A DNA stretch of 64,000 nucleotides. Origin: Sphingobium sp. KCTC 72723 (GTDB lineage: Bacteria; Pseudomonadota; Alphaproteobacteria; Sphingomonadales; Sphingomonadaceae). The DNA lies in contig NZ_CP060388.1 in the NCBI RefSeq assembly GCF_014280435.1, positions 2,617,501-2,681,500 of the forward strand, written 5' to 3'. Numbering within the stretch: position 1 is the stretch's first letter; every line of letters starts with the position of its first letter. Made by a program: the position numbers and the translations under genes. The notes below the pieces were generated by a model. It saw nothing but the letters and a program-made list of their open reading frames with translations. It ran no database searches and was not told the DNA's origin. Of the stretch, positions 19,901 to 28,383 are shown piece by piece.

Positions 19901-20667
19901 TTGAGACGCGACTGAATATGATCCCATGCCTCCTGGCAGGACATGGTCGTGCCGCCCTTGTCGGCCGAGGTGAACACTGTGCTGAACGTCGCTGGTCCCG
20001 CCATGGCGGCGAAGGCAGCGGGAAGGTCGGTCGTGCCGCGGAACAACTGGTCGTCATCCACGCCGTAGGCAGGCGATATGCGAGCCACCGGATAGCATTG
20101 CCGGACATAATCCTTGATCGTGGCATCGAGAAAGCTGTCGGTCATCGGCCCGCGCGGTGACACTGCGTTCAAGAACAGGTCGAAGGAATGACCGCCTGCG
20201 CCAAATTCCAGCTTGGCATTGGGATCAAGACTATTGTCATCGATGGTTTCCGCGAGCGCCCGTTCCATCAAGTTGGTGACGCCTGCGACCAGGACGATCA
20301 GGTTGGGCACGTCGCCGACCGCCTGATAGGCATTGCGCACCCGGTCATAGACATGGACGGTACCGGTCGTGGCGATCAGCCCGACAAAGAGGCCAACACC
20401 CATCAGCATCTGGAAGCCGAACCCGACAAGGCCCATACCCTGGCCACGAATGGAGGCCAGCACGACGCCCAGCGCTAATCCTACGACCGCGCAGATCAGG
20501 ACCAGCGTTTCATAGCGTGGGTCGCCAAAGATCATCGAGACCAGGCGGAACGCATCGACCGTTTCGGCAAAGCCATCATAGGTATGGAAACTCGATTCCA
20601 GCGCAAAGGCCTGCGTGGAGCCAAGTAGAAGGGGGAGCGCGGACAGGGCGCGAACAAGGCGACGCAT
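16957..20667 (-). CDS. traG: Conjugal transfer protein TraG (mating-pair stabilisation, F-type)
   Basis: A 1236-aa protein from ATG 20667 with a signal-like start MRRLVRALSALPLLLGSTQA. It has the TraG N-terminal plan: membrane segments at about residues 45-120 (VLICAVVGLALGVVLASI) and again around 350-450, including LFMMPIALLFILTPINLRV, then a long Gly/Ala/Gln/Arg-rich hydrophilic domain. In F, TraG's N-terminus works in pilus assembly and mating-pair stabilisation, and its C-terminus in entry exclusion. It is the last gene of the operon, 22 bases after traH. The length is slightly above F TraG (938 aa), mostly in the low-complexity C-terminal part. Confidence 0.92.
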   Translation of the reverse strand: MRRLVRALSALPLLLGSTQAFALESSFHTYDGFAETVDAFRLVSMIFGDPRYETLVLICAVVGLALGVVLASIRGQGMGLVGFGFQMLMGVGLFVGLIATTGTVHVYDRVRNAYQAVGDVPNLIVLVAGVTNLMERALAETIDDNSLDPNAKLEFGAGGHSFDLFLNAVSPRGPMTDSFLDATIKDYVRQCYPVARISPAYGVDDDQLFRGTTDLPAAFAAMAGPATFSTVFTSADKGGTTMSCQEAWDHIQSRLNDSTLFEEYSRQVCQSTGYDVADASQLARCRTRLGQMGEVMMGTPLTLQAFMSDILLGNSVGEVLYEDSPATAARIMANRAVVSSGLSTMSVANQWMPTIRATVFGIMLFMMPIALLFILTPINLRVASFALGLFVFVAMWGVIDAGIYQLTLGRAMGVLAEMRSNHVAVNAWMLAPSSAMKALAIFGTFRTAAAGLAGAFVFTVFRFSGNVFSSFTGGALQAQGQGSAAAAPLMTREGFASALESQASASGTMARRGAASSFGDFGERSTFGGNRAFGSAGSVIGDHGSGLAGNSAMALGGIDAARELGGLSPALGGRNLADPATAQAVRASATTGAIHDFAQKDALRALGTSYFGEGQSGERAFAAFAQNMVQWKAFGDNRAYDMMLSGTQRHFERNGYDTKDAALKASTLIGQAAADPTFAKLSANAFDQEQMLRNDLTAAQVTVGAMEGRRDYAGDHVTQVERGNVATEQGWRTGSNAGQREAASMLGLSIDETGRRVSFINALTGEARSSAITQLSRATGRNEAQVMHALESYNAAAQVGTADGATAEAAREGTSVYGRTREAAGYDFAERSGKLDSQREVGPDGTRSAARIGEQRRQSENFGFAQGAAAAGTSVREAARLDSFIQALSRTAGNQVDMAEGGAAGIADRARNERLGRIVENERLTRMQGLLRDNGVNLTKRQIAMDQNGDLNLNLTPQTAAQMWQAGLINESQLGAIAKGGRARLSFAHNDLLVSSSTGFSQSARSDSSTRFEAGKQAGPDTVEHFLGGGAEGHAMMANWLRGGFEMDRKGEWRLKPQVADTLQRDVQAIMTQTGWTRSLSRSASHQVSNSSSVNINTGGSVESGGERSGGKGRTHGRAGGQVGFETSDVGMGVTDARASTDIVNYDVRNAIAEAERSASRSTQPAETFTRELDRQVLGENGLRNRYLGQADASRGTVDMMAPLTSFEQHRILESGRFSGDRDTGLGDGTSEYKKR

Positions 20668-20689
20668 CGGTGGAGCCTTTCTGGGATGT

Positions 20690-22111
20690 TCAGCGATTAG
20701 TGCCGGAAACGGTGCCGGTCGCCTCGCGCGCGTCGCGATCGCGGGTGCGGAGCAGGCTCGCATAATTGGCCGAGAGATTGGCCTGGGCGAGCGCTGCCAT
20801 ATAGCTTTGCCGCATCTGCGCGCGCTGGCGCAGCACTTCGTCGCGCAGGTCGCGCAGCTGCTCCATGCCCTTGGTTAGGATGCGGGTCTGACAGATATTG
20901 GCATTCGCGCCATCGGCTGCGCCTGCAACGTTCGCCCCCCGCTCCGCATTCGACACCGCGAAGTCGATCGAGCGGGTGAGATCGTTGAGCATCTGATAGG
21001 CAAGCGTCAGCGCAACAAGTTCGTCCGTGTCGGCAATGACACTGTCGGACACGCCCTGGCGCACCCCCCATTCGAGCAGGCGATAGACCGGCAAGGTGCG
21101 CACATTGGCGACAAATTGTCGTTCCTCGGCGGACAGGGCGGCGCGTGTGCGGATTTTCGTGGCGATCGAGTTCATGCGCGCCTGCGCCAGTTCGAGCGCA
21201 CCCTTGCCGCCGTCTGCGGCGCAGTCTGTGGCGGTGGGCGGTATGGCGAGCGCCCGGCTCTGGACTTTGCCGGCCAGAAAATCCTGCGAACTCTCGCTGT
21301 CCTGATGCGGGCAGGCCGGGATGGCGGAGAAGATCGGCACCTTGTCGGTCGCGTCCCAGCGCATATAGACGTCGCCGACCCGCGCGCGCATGACGCCTGC
21401 CCAGTCGCCTGCACCCACGCGGGTTGCGGCATGCGACAGCAGCGAACCGGTGCGGAAGATGTCGGTCACCTCGGCCGGACAATTGGCCAGAGCGTCCTTC
21501 AAATCCTCGGTTGGATTATTCTGGTTTGCCTGGATCTTCTCGCGGCTTTGCTGATAGCTTTTGGCAAAGCCCTGTTTCACCGATTTATAGCCAGTCATTT
21601 CCTCGATGATGCCCGACATATTCTCATCGCCTTTGGCGATCTGGACCATGCGATTGGCGAGGCGGCAGTCATTGACCTGGATGGAATTGAGGAAATTGGT
21701 CGCAGCCTCCATCTTCGAGATGATATTTCCCATTTTTTCGTCGAGCGTTTCGAGCAGATATTGGAAAGCGACGGCGGGCGCGGCCTGGAGAATGCTTTCC
21801 AGCTTCTGCACCAGATAGTCGGGGTCAAGGAAGGACATGCCGCCCAGAAACATGTCGATGCCGCCACAGCCTGCCTTCACCTTGGGCAGGGTCAGCGACA
21901 TAAGATAATCGTCATGGACATCGACGCGCCCGGACATGCCGCCAGCGGTCACATAGCCGCGCGTCTGGTCCTCAAAGGAGCCAGGCGCGGTGTAGGTCAC
22001 ATTGTCGAACCAGCTTTCCGCCCAGCCCTGGGCATAGGCAGGAGTGGTCGCGCCGCAGGTGGCGAGAAGCGCGCAGACCGTCAGTGAAAGGCGTTGGGAA
22101 AATGAACGCAT
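20690..22111 (-). CDS. traH: Conjugal transfer protein TraH
   Basis: A 473-aa periplasmic/outer-membrane-associated protein with signal peptide (LTVCALLATCGATTPAYAQ). The TraH pattern is clear: VKAGCGGIDMFLGGMSFLDP (about residues 80-100), then NDCRLANRMVQIAKGD and later repeated NxxxxNICQTRIL-like Cys segments. It helps F-pilus extension and retraction together with TraF, TraW and TraU. The length matches the family (about 450). It is flanked by traG and a thioredoxin-like gene, as in F-type operons. Confidence 0.95.
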   Translation of the reverse strand: MRSFSQRLSLTVCALLATCGATTPAYAQGWAESWFDNVTYTAPGSFEDQTRGYVTAGGMSGRVDVHDDYLMSLTLPKVKAGCGGIDMFLGGMSFLDPDYLVQKLESILQAAPAVAFQYLLETLDEKMGNIISKMEAATNFLNSIQVNDCRLANRMVQIAKGDENMSGIIEEMTGYKSVKQGFAKSYQQSREKIQANQNNPTEDLKDALANCPAEVTDIFRTGSLLSHAATRVGAGDWAGVMRARVGDVYMRWDATDKVPIFSAIPACPHQDSESSQDFLAGKVQSRALAIPPTATDCAADGGKGALELAQARMNSIATKIRTRAALSAEERQFVANVRTLPVYRLLEWGVRQGVSDSVIADTDELVALTLAYQMLNDLTRSIDFAVSNAERGANVAGAADGANANICQTRILTKGMEQLRDLRDEVLRQRAQMRQSYMAALAQANLSANYASLLRTRDRDAREATGTVSGTNR

Positions 22112-22202
22112 GGCGGGCTTCCTTGAGAGTGAGCAGACAAGGAGGCGTCCGCCCGCCAGCGGGACGCCTTTGCGAGATTGAGATAAATATGGTTGGGGCC
22201 AC

Positions 22203-22784
22203 TCAACGCGATGACCCCGACTGCGCGGGTGGAGCGCCTACGATTCCAGTAAATTTCGCCATGGCGCGCAGGCCCACGGCCGGGCGAACGCCGGTCAGCA
22301 TTTTGGCGGCGAGATAGGCGTTGCGCGCGAGATTTTGCGGCTGGTCGGTGCCGATCGCTATCGGGATGATGCGATTGGGGTCGCTGAGCGGTCGGACCCA
22401 GGCGACCGGGTGGCCGACCCATGGAAGCCCAAGGCGACCCGATCGCAGCAGGGCTTCCTGATCGCTGATGGTACGGACCTGCCAACGATAGGTGCGTGAG
22501 AAGCGGCCAAGCTTGGCCCAGAGATCGTCGCAGGGGAGACAGGCTGGGGTGGTGGTCATCTCGATGATGTAAAGTGGGGCTTGTTGTCCCAGCGTTGCTG
22601 CAAAATCGGCGGGGAAATCCCGCGTCACCGGCACGCGTGCCAGCCATGACTGCATGGCAGCGCTGGTAGCAACTGGATGGATGGCGGCGCGCATGGCGTC
22701 GTCGCGCGAAGGCGAACGGGCTTGCGCCAATGTCCATGGCGCGATGATCGCCGCCAGGACAAACAGGAAGCGCTGCCACTTCAT
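22203..22784 (-). CDS. Periplasmic thioredoxin-like protein of the transfer operon
   Basis: A 193-aa protein with signal peptide (FLFVLAAIIAPWTLAQA). Residues about 70-90 read APLYIIEMTTTPACLPCDDL, a beta strand followed by a CxxC motif (CLPC) typical of thioredoxin-fold oxidoreductases. Overlaps the traF stop by ATGA. Its place between traF and traH is that of trbB in F, and the role is probably disulfide-bond handling of the Cys-rich Tra proteins. Sequence similarity to TrbB itself is not certain. Confidence 0.75.
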   Translation of the reverse strand: MKWQRFLFVLAAIIAPWTLAQARSPSRDDAMRAAIHPVATSAAMQSWLARVPVTRDFPADFAATLGQQAPLYIIEMTTTPACLPCDDLWAKLGRFSRTYRWQVRTISDQEALLRSGRLGLPWVGHPVAWVRPLSDPNRIIPIAIGTDQPQNLARNAYLAAKMLTGVRPAVGLRAMAKFTGIVGAPPAQSGSSR

Positions 22785-23689
22785 GGCTCAAGCATCCCAC
22801 CGGTCGCCGAAACTTGTCCCTCGACGCTGCTCGTTGAAACTGGCCCATTGGCAAGCGCATCGAAAAAGCCGTCTTCTTCACCGGCACCGGTGAGAAACTG
22901 CTCTGGCCGAATATCGCCCGACAGCAGGCGCACAGCCTGATAGGCGGTCTGGATGAGATTGGGATAGGCTTCGACCCCGGTGGCGATCACCATGCGCTGC
23001 GCGCTGCCGCGCCGGATGACCATGGTGGTCGGCGTTACCTCGACCCCATAGCGCTGGGTAATCTCTGGCCGCCGGTCGAGATCCTGGAGCGTGACCTGCC
23101 AGCCCATCTCGTCCTGGAACCGCTGGACCACAGGCCATTGCACCCGGCAATAGCCACAACTGGCGCGCGAGAACATGACGAGGGCAAAGTCCCGGGCCTG
23201 CGCGCGCAGATAGGCGCGGCGCACAGCATCCTTTTGCGCCAACATCTGGTCGCGCGCATCGCTCACCATCGGATTGGCGGATTTGGCGTTCAGTTCAGGA
23301 TGCTGGAGCATGGCGATCTGGGTGACGCCGGCGAAGGCGCGCGCCTTGCGCCGGGCAAAATCTTGCAAGCGCCAGAAATCGGACACGGCTTCAACGCTCA
23401 GCACGGTCGCGGCATAGTCGCGCTGTTCCTCGATCAGCTTGCGTATTTTGGGCGGGGTCCAGCGCGCCAGTTCTGTCATCGGCGGGATGACGGGCTTATT
23501 CAAGACGTCGGGTTCGGCCTTGTCGTCGCTTGCTTTTAGCGCTGGCGCATACCACCAATAGCCCTGCTTCATGGCCGGGACGGATGGCGTTGCTGTTACA
23601 GGCGTCGATGTACCGCGGGAGAGCTGTGCATATACAGGTTGGGGCAGCAAAAGAGCGGCCCACAAGGCGGCCGTGACAGGGCGCATCAT
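22781..23689 (-). CDS. traF: Conjugal transfer protein TraF (thioredoxin fold)
   Basis: A 302-aa periplasmic protein with signal peptide (LWAALLLPQPVYA). The N-terminal region carries the TraF hallmark GYWWYAPA near residue 45. The C-terminal thioredoxin domain has a strand and CxxC, FALVMFSRASCGYCRVQWP, and the cis-Pro region VEVTPTTMVI. In most F TraF proteins the Cys pair is lost, so a retained CGYC suggests redox activity. It acts in pilus assembly. ATGA overlaps at both ends show that it is part of the coupled chain. Confidence 0.93.
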   Translation of the reverse strand: MMRPVTAALWAALLLPQPVYAQLSRGTSTPVTATPSVPAMKQGYWWYAPALKASDDKAEPDVLNKPVIPPMTELARWTPPKIRKLIEEQRDYAATVLSVEAVSDFWRLQDFARRKARAFAGVTQIAMLQHPELNAKSANPMVSDARDQMLAQKDAVRRAYLRAQARDFALVMFSRASCGYCRVQWPVVQRFQDEMGWQVTLQDLDRRPEITQRYGVEVTPTTMVIRRGSAQRMVIATGVEAYPNLIQTAYQAVRLLSGDIRPEQFLTGAGEEDGFFDALANGPVSTSSVEGQVSATGGMLEP

Positions 23690-24282
23690 AGCAGCTTCTC
23701 CATTCGGATAAGGCGCGAGATGGCTACCGGACCATAATAACGGCTGTCGAACCCGCTCGCATGGGCTGAACCGACATAGATATGCCCTGCAGCGATGCGC
23801 TGCGCGTCCGGTGTCCAGTGGCTAAGCCGCTGGCCATCATGCCCCACCGCCTTGCTGATGCCGAGCAGATGTCCATTGCAATAATAGCGGCCATCCCATG
23901 CGCCCGGCGTTATTGAAGACGTCTCGACGATCTCTATCCGGTCACCGGGAAAACAGAGTGCATATTTGGTGACATCGACCGGCGCGGGTCCGGCCAGCGG
24001 ATGGACGAGTTTGAACGAAACCAGATCGCCGCGGTGGATAGGCCCCGGCGCTTTGCGCACCACCCAGGCGTCGATCGAAGGCGACATGATGAGCGTTAGG
24101 TGCGGGAGCCCCCATGCGGTGACGGCCGCAATCGGGAGAATGATCGCGCAAGCTTTGACCAGCTGGAGGGGGCGGCCCGGTTCATCAGATCGCGCCGCTC
24201 CCAGCGCTAGCGCGGCCTCCTTTGGCAGCGCGCGCAGCCGTGGCGCGATACCTCTAGCGGTGTTCCAGGCGAGCCTGAACAT
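23686..24282 (-). CDS. S26-family signal peptidase of the transfer operon (TraF/TrhF type)
   Basis: A 198-aa protein from ATG 24282 (MFRLAWNTARGIAP). One membrane segment (about residues 50-70: ACAIILPIAAVTAWGLP) is followed by the S26 pattern MSPSIDAWVV (catalytic Ser in the SPS region), then RGDLVSFKL, PGDRIEI and, at the C-terminus, GHIYVGSAHASGFDSRYYGPV. In IncP plasmids the TraF peptidase matures and cyclises the pilin; in F-type systems the TrhF group is similar. It may process the TraA pilin encoded in this operon. It overlaps the end of trbC by 29 bases. Confidence 0.9.
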   Translation of the reverse strand: MFRLAWNTARGIAPRLRALPKEAALALGAARSDEPGRPLQLVKACAIILPIAAVTAWGLPHLTLIMSPSIDAWVVRKAPGPIHRGDLVSFKLVHPLAGPAPVDVTKYALCFPGDRIEIVETSSITPGAWDGRYYCNGHLLGISKAVGHDGQRLSHWTPDAQRIAAGHIYVGSAHASGFDSRYYGPVAISRLIRMEKLL

Positions 24283-25126
24283 CGGCGACCTCCCTGGCTC
24301 CGCCCAGACGGGCATATTCTTCCAGCAATCCCGACAGTGCCGCATCGCCATAGATGATGTGCTGGCTTTGCGGGCTGCTCTCCTCGCGTTCACAATAGGG
24401 CTGGGTCGGATCGGCAGGGATCAGACCCAGCGCGGGTACGCGTACGATCCCGTGCTGGCGGAACACCAACGGATCGACGATGATCTGCACATTGCGCATC
24501 GCGCAGGCCGGGCCTTGGCAGCCCGGGTCGATCCGTAATATCTGCGCGCTCAGCTTTGCCATCGGCGCGACCTGCGACAGTCCGCCGGGCATGCCGCGAA
24601 AGGCGATCACACCGCCGACGCGCTCAAGCTGGGCAGCATAGGAACGTAATATCGCAACAGGCATGGAGGATGAGGCAAAAAGCAGCGCAGTCCTGCCTGA
24701 TTGTGCGGGCGGCGCTATGACAGCTCCTACCGCCTGCATGTCCGGCGCTTCGAGGCCCAAGGCCTGTGCCAGGCGTTTTGCGGCAATTTCGCGTTCGGCA
24801 GCTAAGCCTGTCTTGCCTTTGTCGAGAGCCGCGCGCGCCCGTGCATCCATGACCGGCGATGCGCCATGTTTTCGTAACCCCTCAAATGCCCGCCGCCGCT
24901 GTTCATCGGGAAGTGCGGGAAGTTGTGTCGGCCCGGCGGTGGTATCGGGCTTGCGTCTGGCGATACTCTCCTTCAGCCGGTCCATGGCAACAGCGCCTTG
25001 CGCTTGCGCCTGGTCGCGCGCGTTTGGCGTGGATGGTAAATCCTGCCCGATAGCGGGCATAGCGATCAGCATCAGTCCCGCCGCGCTCCAGGCGCGTTCA
25101 GGGATTGACCGTCTGCAGATACGCAT
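24254..25126 (-). CDS. trbC: Type-F conjugative transfer pilin-assembly protein TrbC
   Basis: A 290-aa protein from ATG 25126 (MRICRRSIPERAW), signal peptide ending near MPAIGQ. The C-terminal TrbC domain includes GRTALLFASSSMPVAILRSY, GGVIAFRGMPGG, and IIVDPLVFRQHGIVRVPAL, the pattern of the trbC_Ftype family (periplasmic, thioredoxin-like fold without cysteines). Required for F-pilus assembly. The first 98 codons of the longer frame are not typical and overlap traN, so the internal start is chosen. It overlaps the traN C-part by 29 bases. Confidence 0.9.
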   Translation of the reverse strand: MRICRRSIPERAWSAAGLMLIAMPAIGQDLPSTPNARDQAQAQGAVAMDRLKESIARRKPDTTAGPTQLPALPDEQRRRAFEGLRKHGASPVMDARARAALDKGKTGLAAEREIAAKRLAQALGLEAPDMQAVGAVIAPPAQSGRTALLFASSSMPVAILRSYAAQLERVGGVIAFRGMPGGLSQVAPMAKLSAQILRIDPGCQGPACAMRNVQIIVDPLVFRQHGIVRVPALGLIPADPTQPYCEREESSPQSQHIIYGDAALSGLLEEYARLGGAREVADVQARLEHR

Positions 25127-26204
25127 CGATCCTGTCCTCCATATCGATCTGAATATCGCTCTGTGCGCGCGCCTCGATGTCGGCATAATAGTCCGACAGA
25201 TCCATCCGCGAGAAATCGAGCGCCTGAAATTCCTGGGGGGTAAAGCCCCGGCAATAGGGTTGTTTTGCGGTTCCCCAGCCCAGCGCATTAAAGCTTTTAA
25301 GCTGAGGTCGGCCCTGTTCCTGAATGATCCGGCCAAGCTTGCTGTTGAAGCAGCAATGCCCTTTGGCCTTCTGCACGCAGACGCCAAGGATGCTGGAGGC
25401 GCAATAGGTGCCGACCTCATGGCACATGCCTGAGCCCCTTAGCATGCCCACTTCCATATCCTGTTGGTCACAGCCCGAGAGCAGGAAATCCATCATGACA
25501 TTGATGGCAAGGCTGATCGCGATCGAGGTGGGATCAATGCCGATGATGATTGCATTGGCCCCGGCGCTGGCCGCCTGACTGGCTGACGCCCCTGCCTTGA
25601 ACGCGGTATAGGCCGCTTTCATGCCGGTCCAGACGCCTTTGGCGACGGCGATCTTGGTGCCGATCGAAGAGAGGGACGATCCCATGCCGTCCTTGACGAT
25701 CTTACCCTGATCTTTGCAGCAATTGGAAAAGCTGGTGTTGAGGCCGGCGGGACGGCAGCGCACAGCACGGCCCGAAAATATCTCGATCGTACCCATGCAA
25801 TTGCCGTGGGCATCGACAACACCGTCATTTGACGCGCCAGGATCATCGACCAGCGGCTCCTCAACCACCACCGCTCCGCCGACAACGGGCGTGCAGGCAT
25901 GGGGCGAACAGGCGGGCGTTCCGCCATTGACCGGCGTGCGGCAGGCATATTGGTTTCCCAGCGGACAGCTATAGGTGCCGCCGGCATCCTCGACACAGCT
26001 TGCCTGCTGAATGGGGCATAGCGCGCCACTACCCGTCGCTTCGTCGCATATTGCGGTTTCACCCGGATCAGCGGCATCGCCATTGCCATTGCGGTCGGCC
26101 GCGCAAAGCTGTTGGGCAGTCGCCGCGGACGGAGTAGCAAACAGGCTGGCGGTCATCACCCATGCGGCGATAGCGAGCCCGGCAGGAAGAGTGACGCGCA
26201 TCAC
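25098..26204 (-). CDS. traN: TraN, C-terminal part (mating-pair stabilisation), separate cistron
   Basis: A 368-aa Cys-rich protein with its own signal peptide (AIAAWVMTASLFATPSAATA). The C-terminal half is typical TraN: NCCKDQGKI, CHEVGTYCASSILGVCVQKA, then GHCCFNSKLGRIIQEQGRPQ and CRGFTPQEFQALDFSRMD. TraN is an outer-membrane adhesin contacting the recipient. In F and SXT-type systems this domain is the end of one long protein. Here it is a second gene beginning with ATGA on the stop of the first, with a signal sequence, so the split is organised rather than a frameshift. Confidence 0.9.
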   Translation of the reverse strand: MMRVTLPAGLAIAAWVMTASLFATPSAATAQQLCAADRNGNGDAADPGETAICDEATGSGALCPIQQASCVEDAGGTYSCPLGNQYACRTPVNGGTPACSPHACTPVVGGAVVVEEPLVDDPGASNDGVVDAHGNCMGTIEIFSGRAVRCRPAGLNTSFSNCCKDQGKIVKDGMGSSLSSIGTKIAVAKGVWTGMKAAYTAFKAGASASQAASAGANAIIIGIDPTSIAISLAINVMMDFLLSGCDQQDMEVGMLRGSGMCHEVGTYCASSILGVCVQKAKGHCCFNSKLGRIIQEQGRPQLKSFNALGWGTAKQPYCRGFTPQEFQALDFSRMDLSDYYADIEARAQSDIQIDMEDRIDAYLQTVNP

Positions 26205-28132
26205 CGGGCTTCCGCTCTGCAGACAAGGTCGGCACCAGACAGACGAACCGTCTGCATCATGACGACGGCCTCGGGAAAATCATCGAGGCAGCCACAGGCC
26301 GAGATCAGTTCTTCGCCTTCGCCCAGCGGACAGGCGTTGTTAGTTGTGCAACTATGAAAATAGATGTCCCACCCGGCCGGATCATTCTGTCGGGCGCCCA
26401 CGATCCCGTCGACTGCGACATCGCTATTGGCTTTGGGCGCGCGGGTCTTGCAGATGGGTTCGCACGTAGCGACCGATCCCCGGTCGGGCATGGTGAAGGG
26501 CCGGGTCGATGTGGCGACCGTCCCATCAGCGGCAATCGTGCGATCGGCGAGCAGAGTCTCGGTGGAATGGTCGAGGATATAGGCGCCACGGGTGAGATCG
26601 GGCTGCGTCGCGCTGCCCAAATCGACCGTGCAGGCATAGCGTCGGCTGCGCTCGAAAAAGTCGCGCATATATTGGACGCTGCAGGCACCGGTACCAAACA
26701 GCCTGGTTGAGGGCAGGGGTTTAAGACCGGTGTTGACGCCGTTGCGCAAGGTCGTGACGCCATCGACCGTCTCGCTGGCAAGATAGCATGCCGGATCGGC
26801 GGCATAGCCTGAGCACAGGTCCACCAACCTTTCGCTGATCTCGCAGGCAGTATCCACCTGAACTTCGAGCGTGACATAGCCCCAATTGCCCTCGCCGCCG
26901 CCGCGCACGCGTGCGCCCACGATCATGGCCCCTGCCTTAAGCTGAGCGGTCACATCGATGGTGGTATGCTCAACCCAGGGATCGTCGCTGATCCGGCAGT
27001 CGCCGGACGGCAGCGCCTCGCCCGGCCAGGGTCGCTTACCGGCAGAACCGATAATCTGGCCATTGACCCGCGCCTGCACCCAGTCGTCCGCGCCCATTTC
27101 GACGATGCGCGCCGACAGGATCCGGTCAGGCGCGATGGGGTCGAAGGTGGCGCTATGGATGGGCGGAATATTGCCGCAATTTCCCGGTCCCCGGATCTGG
27201 TAGCGGCGGCATCCCACGCCGCAACTGGTCACCGACGCAATCGAGCCGCCAACGCCCATAATGTCGTCATAGTCCCAGGACTTGACCGCAATGTCGCGGG
27301 TGATCGTGCAGACGCGGATTTCCTGGGCCTTGCCGCTGCCGATCGCGGAACCGGCAAGCGCCTGAAACAGGCTGCTGGCTTTTGCTGTATTATAGGCGTC
27401 GCCCTGTATCGCGGCAGGATCGCTCCGATAGGCGGTGGCGGTGACCGACGGATTGGCGGTGCAGGCGGTCATCTGCGCGCCGGTATATCGGATGACCGGG
27501 CCGTCGATTTGTGCCTGGGCGATGCCTATGCGCGGATCGGCGGTGGTGAGCGCGCCTACCACCCCGCCGCCCAGATCCTTCAGGACCGAAGCCATATTGC
27601 CCCAGACCAGATTGTCGCCGCAGCTATTATTGACGCAATAGCAGCCTGCCAGTGCGGTGAGCTCGACCTGGGCCAGCCTGATCTCGCCAGCGCCGCCAAC
27701 GGTCCACTGGAAATTGCGACACTGGTCCCAGCTTGCCTGATTGCAGGCAATGACGCCGTTGGCGCAGATGCCTGAAATCGGCACGGGCACATTGAGCGTC
27801 TCGTCAAACGTACCGTCCAGATCCTTGTCGCGCGCCAGGCGCAGGGTCGTGATATCGCCACCGGGTCCAGGCTGTGCCAATATTTCCAGCGCCGTTGCCG
27901 ATTTCTGGCAGGCAAGATTGGATGTGAACTGCTGGCTATTGTCGATGGTGGCGATCGGCTGTCCACCAATGCCTGGGGTCAGATAGTGGTTCTGCAACGC
28001 ATCGCTGTCGCTGCTCTTGTTGCGGGAGGCTTGCGCGGCGGTGCGTGCCCGCTCCTCCATCGTCTGTGCCAGAACATTGCTGGTAAGGCAGGCTAGAGCA
28101 CAACCGCCAGCGAGGATCAGGCCCCGCTTCAT
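26201..28132 (-). CDS. TraN-like Cys-rich protein, N-terminal part
   Basis: A 643-aa protein from ATG 28132 (MKRGLILAGGCALACLTSNV, a signal peptide). It is rich in Cys (about 35), with GCYCVNNSCGDNLVWGN, CGVGCRRYQIRG and ADDWVQARVNGQIIGS segments that resemble the N-terminal and central regions of long TraN proteins of SXT/R391-type elements. Probably secreted to the outer membrane with the C-terminal TraN cistron downstream, to which it is joined by ATGA. The abundant cysteines explain the several thioredoxin-like genes in the operon. Assignment as the N-half of TraN is by position and composition, hence a moderate confidence. Confidence 0.75.
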   Translation of the reverse strand: MKRGLILAGGCALACLTSNVLAQTMEERARTAAQASRNKSSDSDALQNHYLTPGIGGQPIATIDNSQQFTSNLACQKSATALEILAQPGPGGDITTLRLARDKDLDGTFDETLNVPVPISGICANGVIACNQASWDQCRNFQWTVGGAGEIRLAQVELTALAGCYCVNNSCGDNLVWGNMASVLKDLGGGVVGALTTADPRIGIAQAQIDGPVIRYTGAQMTACTANPSVTATAYRSDPAAIQGDAYNTAKASSLFQALAGSAIGSGKAQEIRVCTITRDIAVKSWDYDDIMGVGGSIASVTSCGVGCRRYQIRGPGNCGNIPPIHSATFDPIAPDRILSARIVEMGADDWVQARVNGQIIGSAGKRPWPGEALPSGDCRISDDPWVEHTTIDVTAQLKAGAMIVGARVRGGGEGNWGYVTLEVQVDTACEISERLVDLCSGYAADPACYLASETVDGVTTLRNGVNTGLKPLPSTRLFGTGACSVQYMRDFFERSRRYACTVDLGSATQPDLTRGAYILDHSTETLLADRTIAADGTVATSTRPFTMPDRGSVATCEPICKTRAPKANSDVAVDGIVGARQNDPAGWDIYFHSCTTNNACPLGEGEELISACGCLDDFPEAVVMMQTVRLSGADLVCRAEAR

Positions 28133-28383
28133 GGGCACACCTTTAAGCAGGCCCAAATAAGGTGGGTGGTCAGCACGGTCGCTGCGACGACAGGACGGAG
28201 AGGGGCATTGTCTTTTATCGCATGGGGTTTTGCGGCCGTGCTGACCATAGGTGGAGCGACAACGTCGGGGCACGACGCCATCGCTCCGTCCTCGCACCGT
28301 GCGGGACCGCAACCACGGCTGTGGCGGGCAGGCGCGGAACAAGCCCGCACCGGTGCGAGGGAGGGAAATAGAAGACTGCTCAT
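28129..28383 (-). CDS. Small ORF between traU and traN, coupled at both ends
   Basis: An 84-aa frame starting at 28383 with ATGA on the traU stop and ending with ATGA on the traN start. That double overlap argues it is translated. The sequence is unremarkable except for a hydrophobic C-terminal stretch (PVVAATVLTTHLIWACLKVC) that could be a membrane anchor. Not recognised. It could be a real small Tra protein or merely a coupling device that carries ribosomes to traN. Confidence 0.5.
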   Translation of the reverse strand: MSSLLFPSLAPVRACSAPARHSRGCGPARCEDGAMASCPDVVAPPMVSTAAKPHAIKDNAPLRPVVAATVLTTHLIWACLKVCP

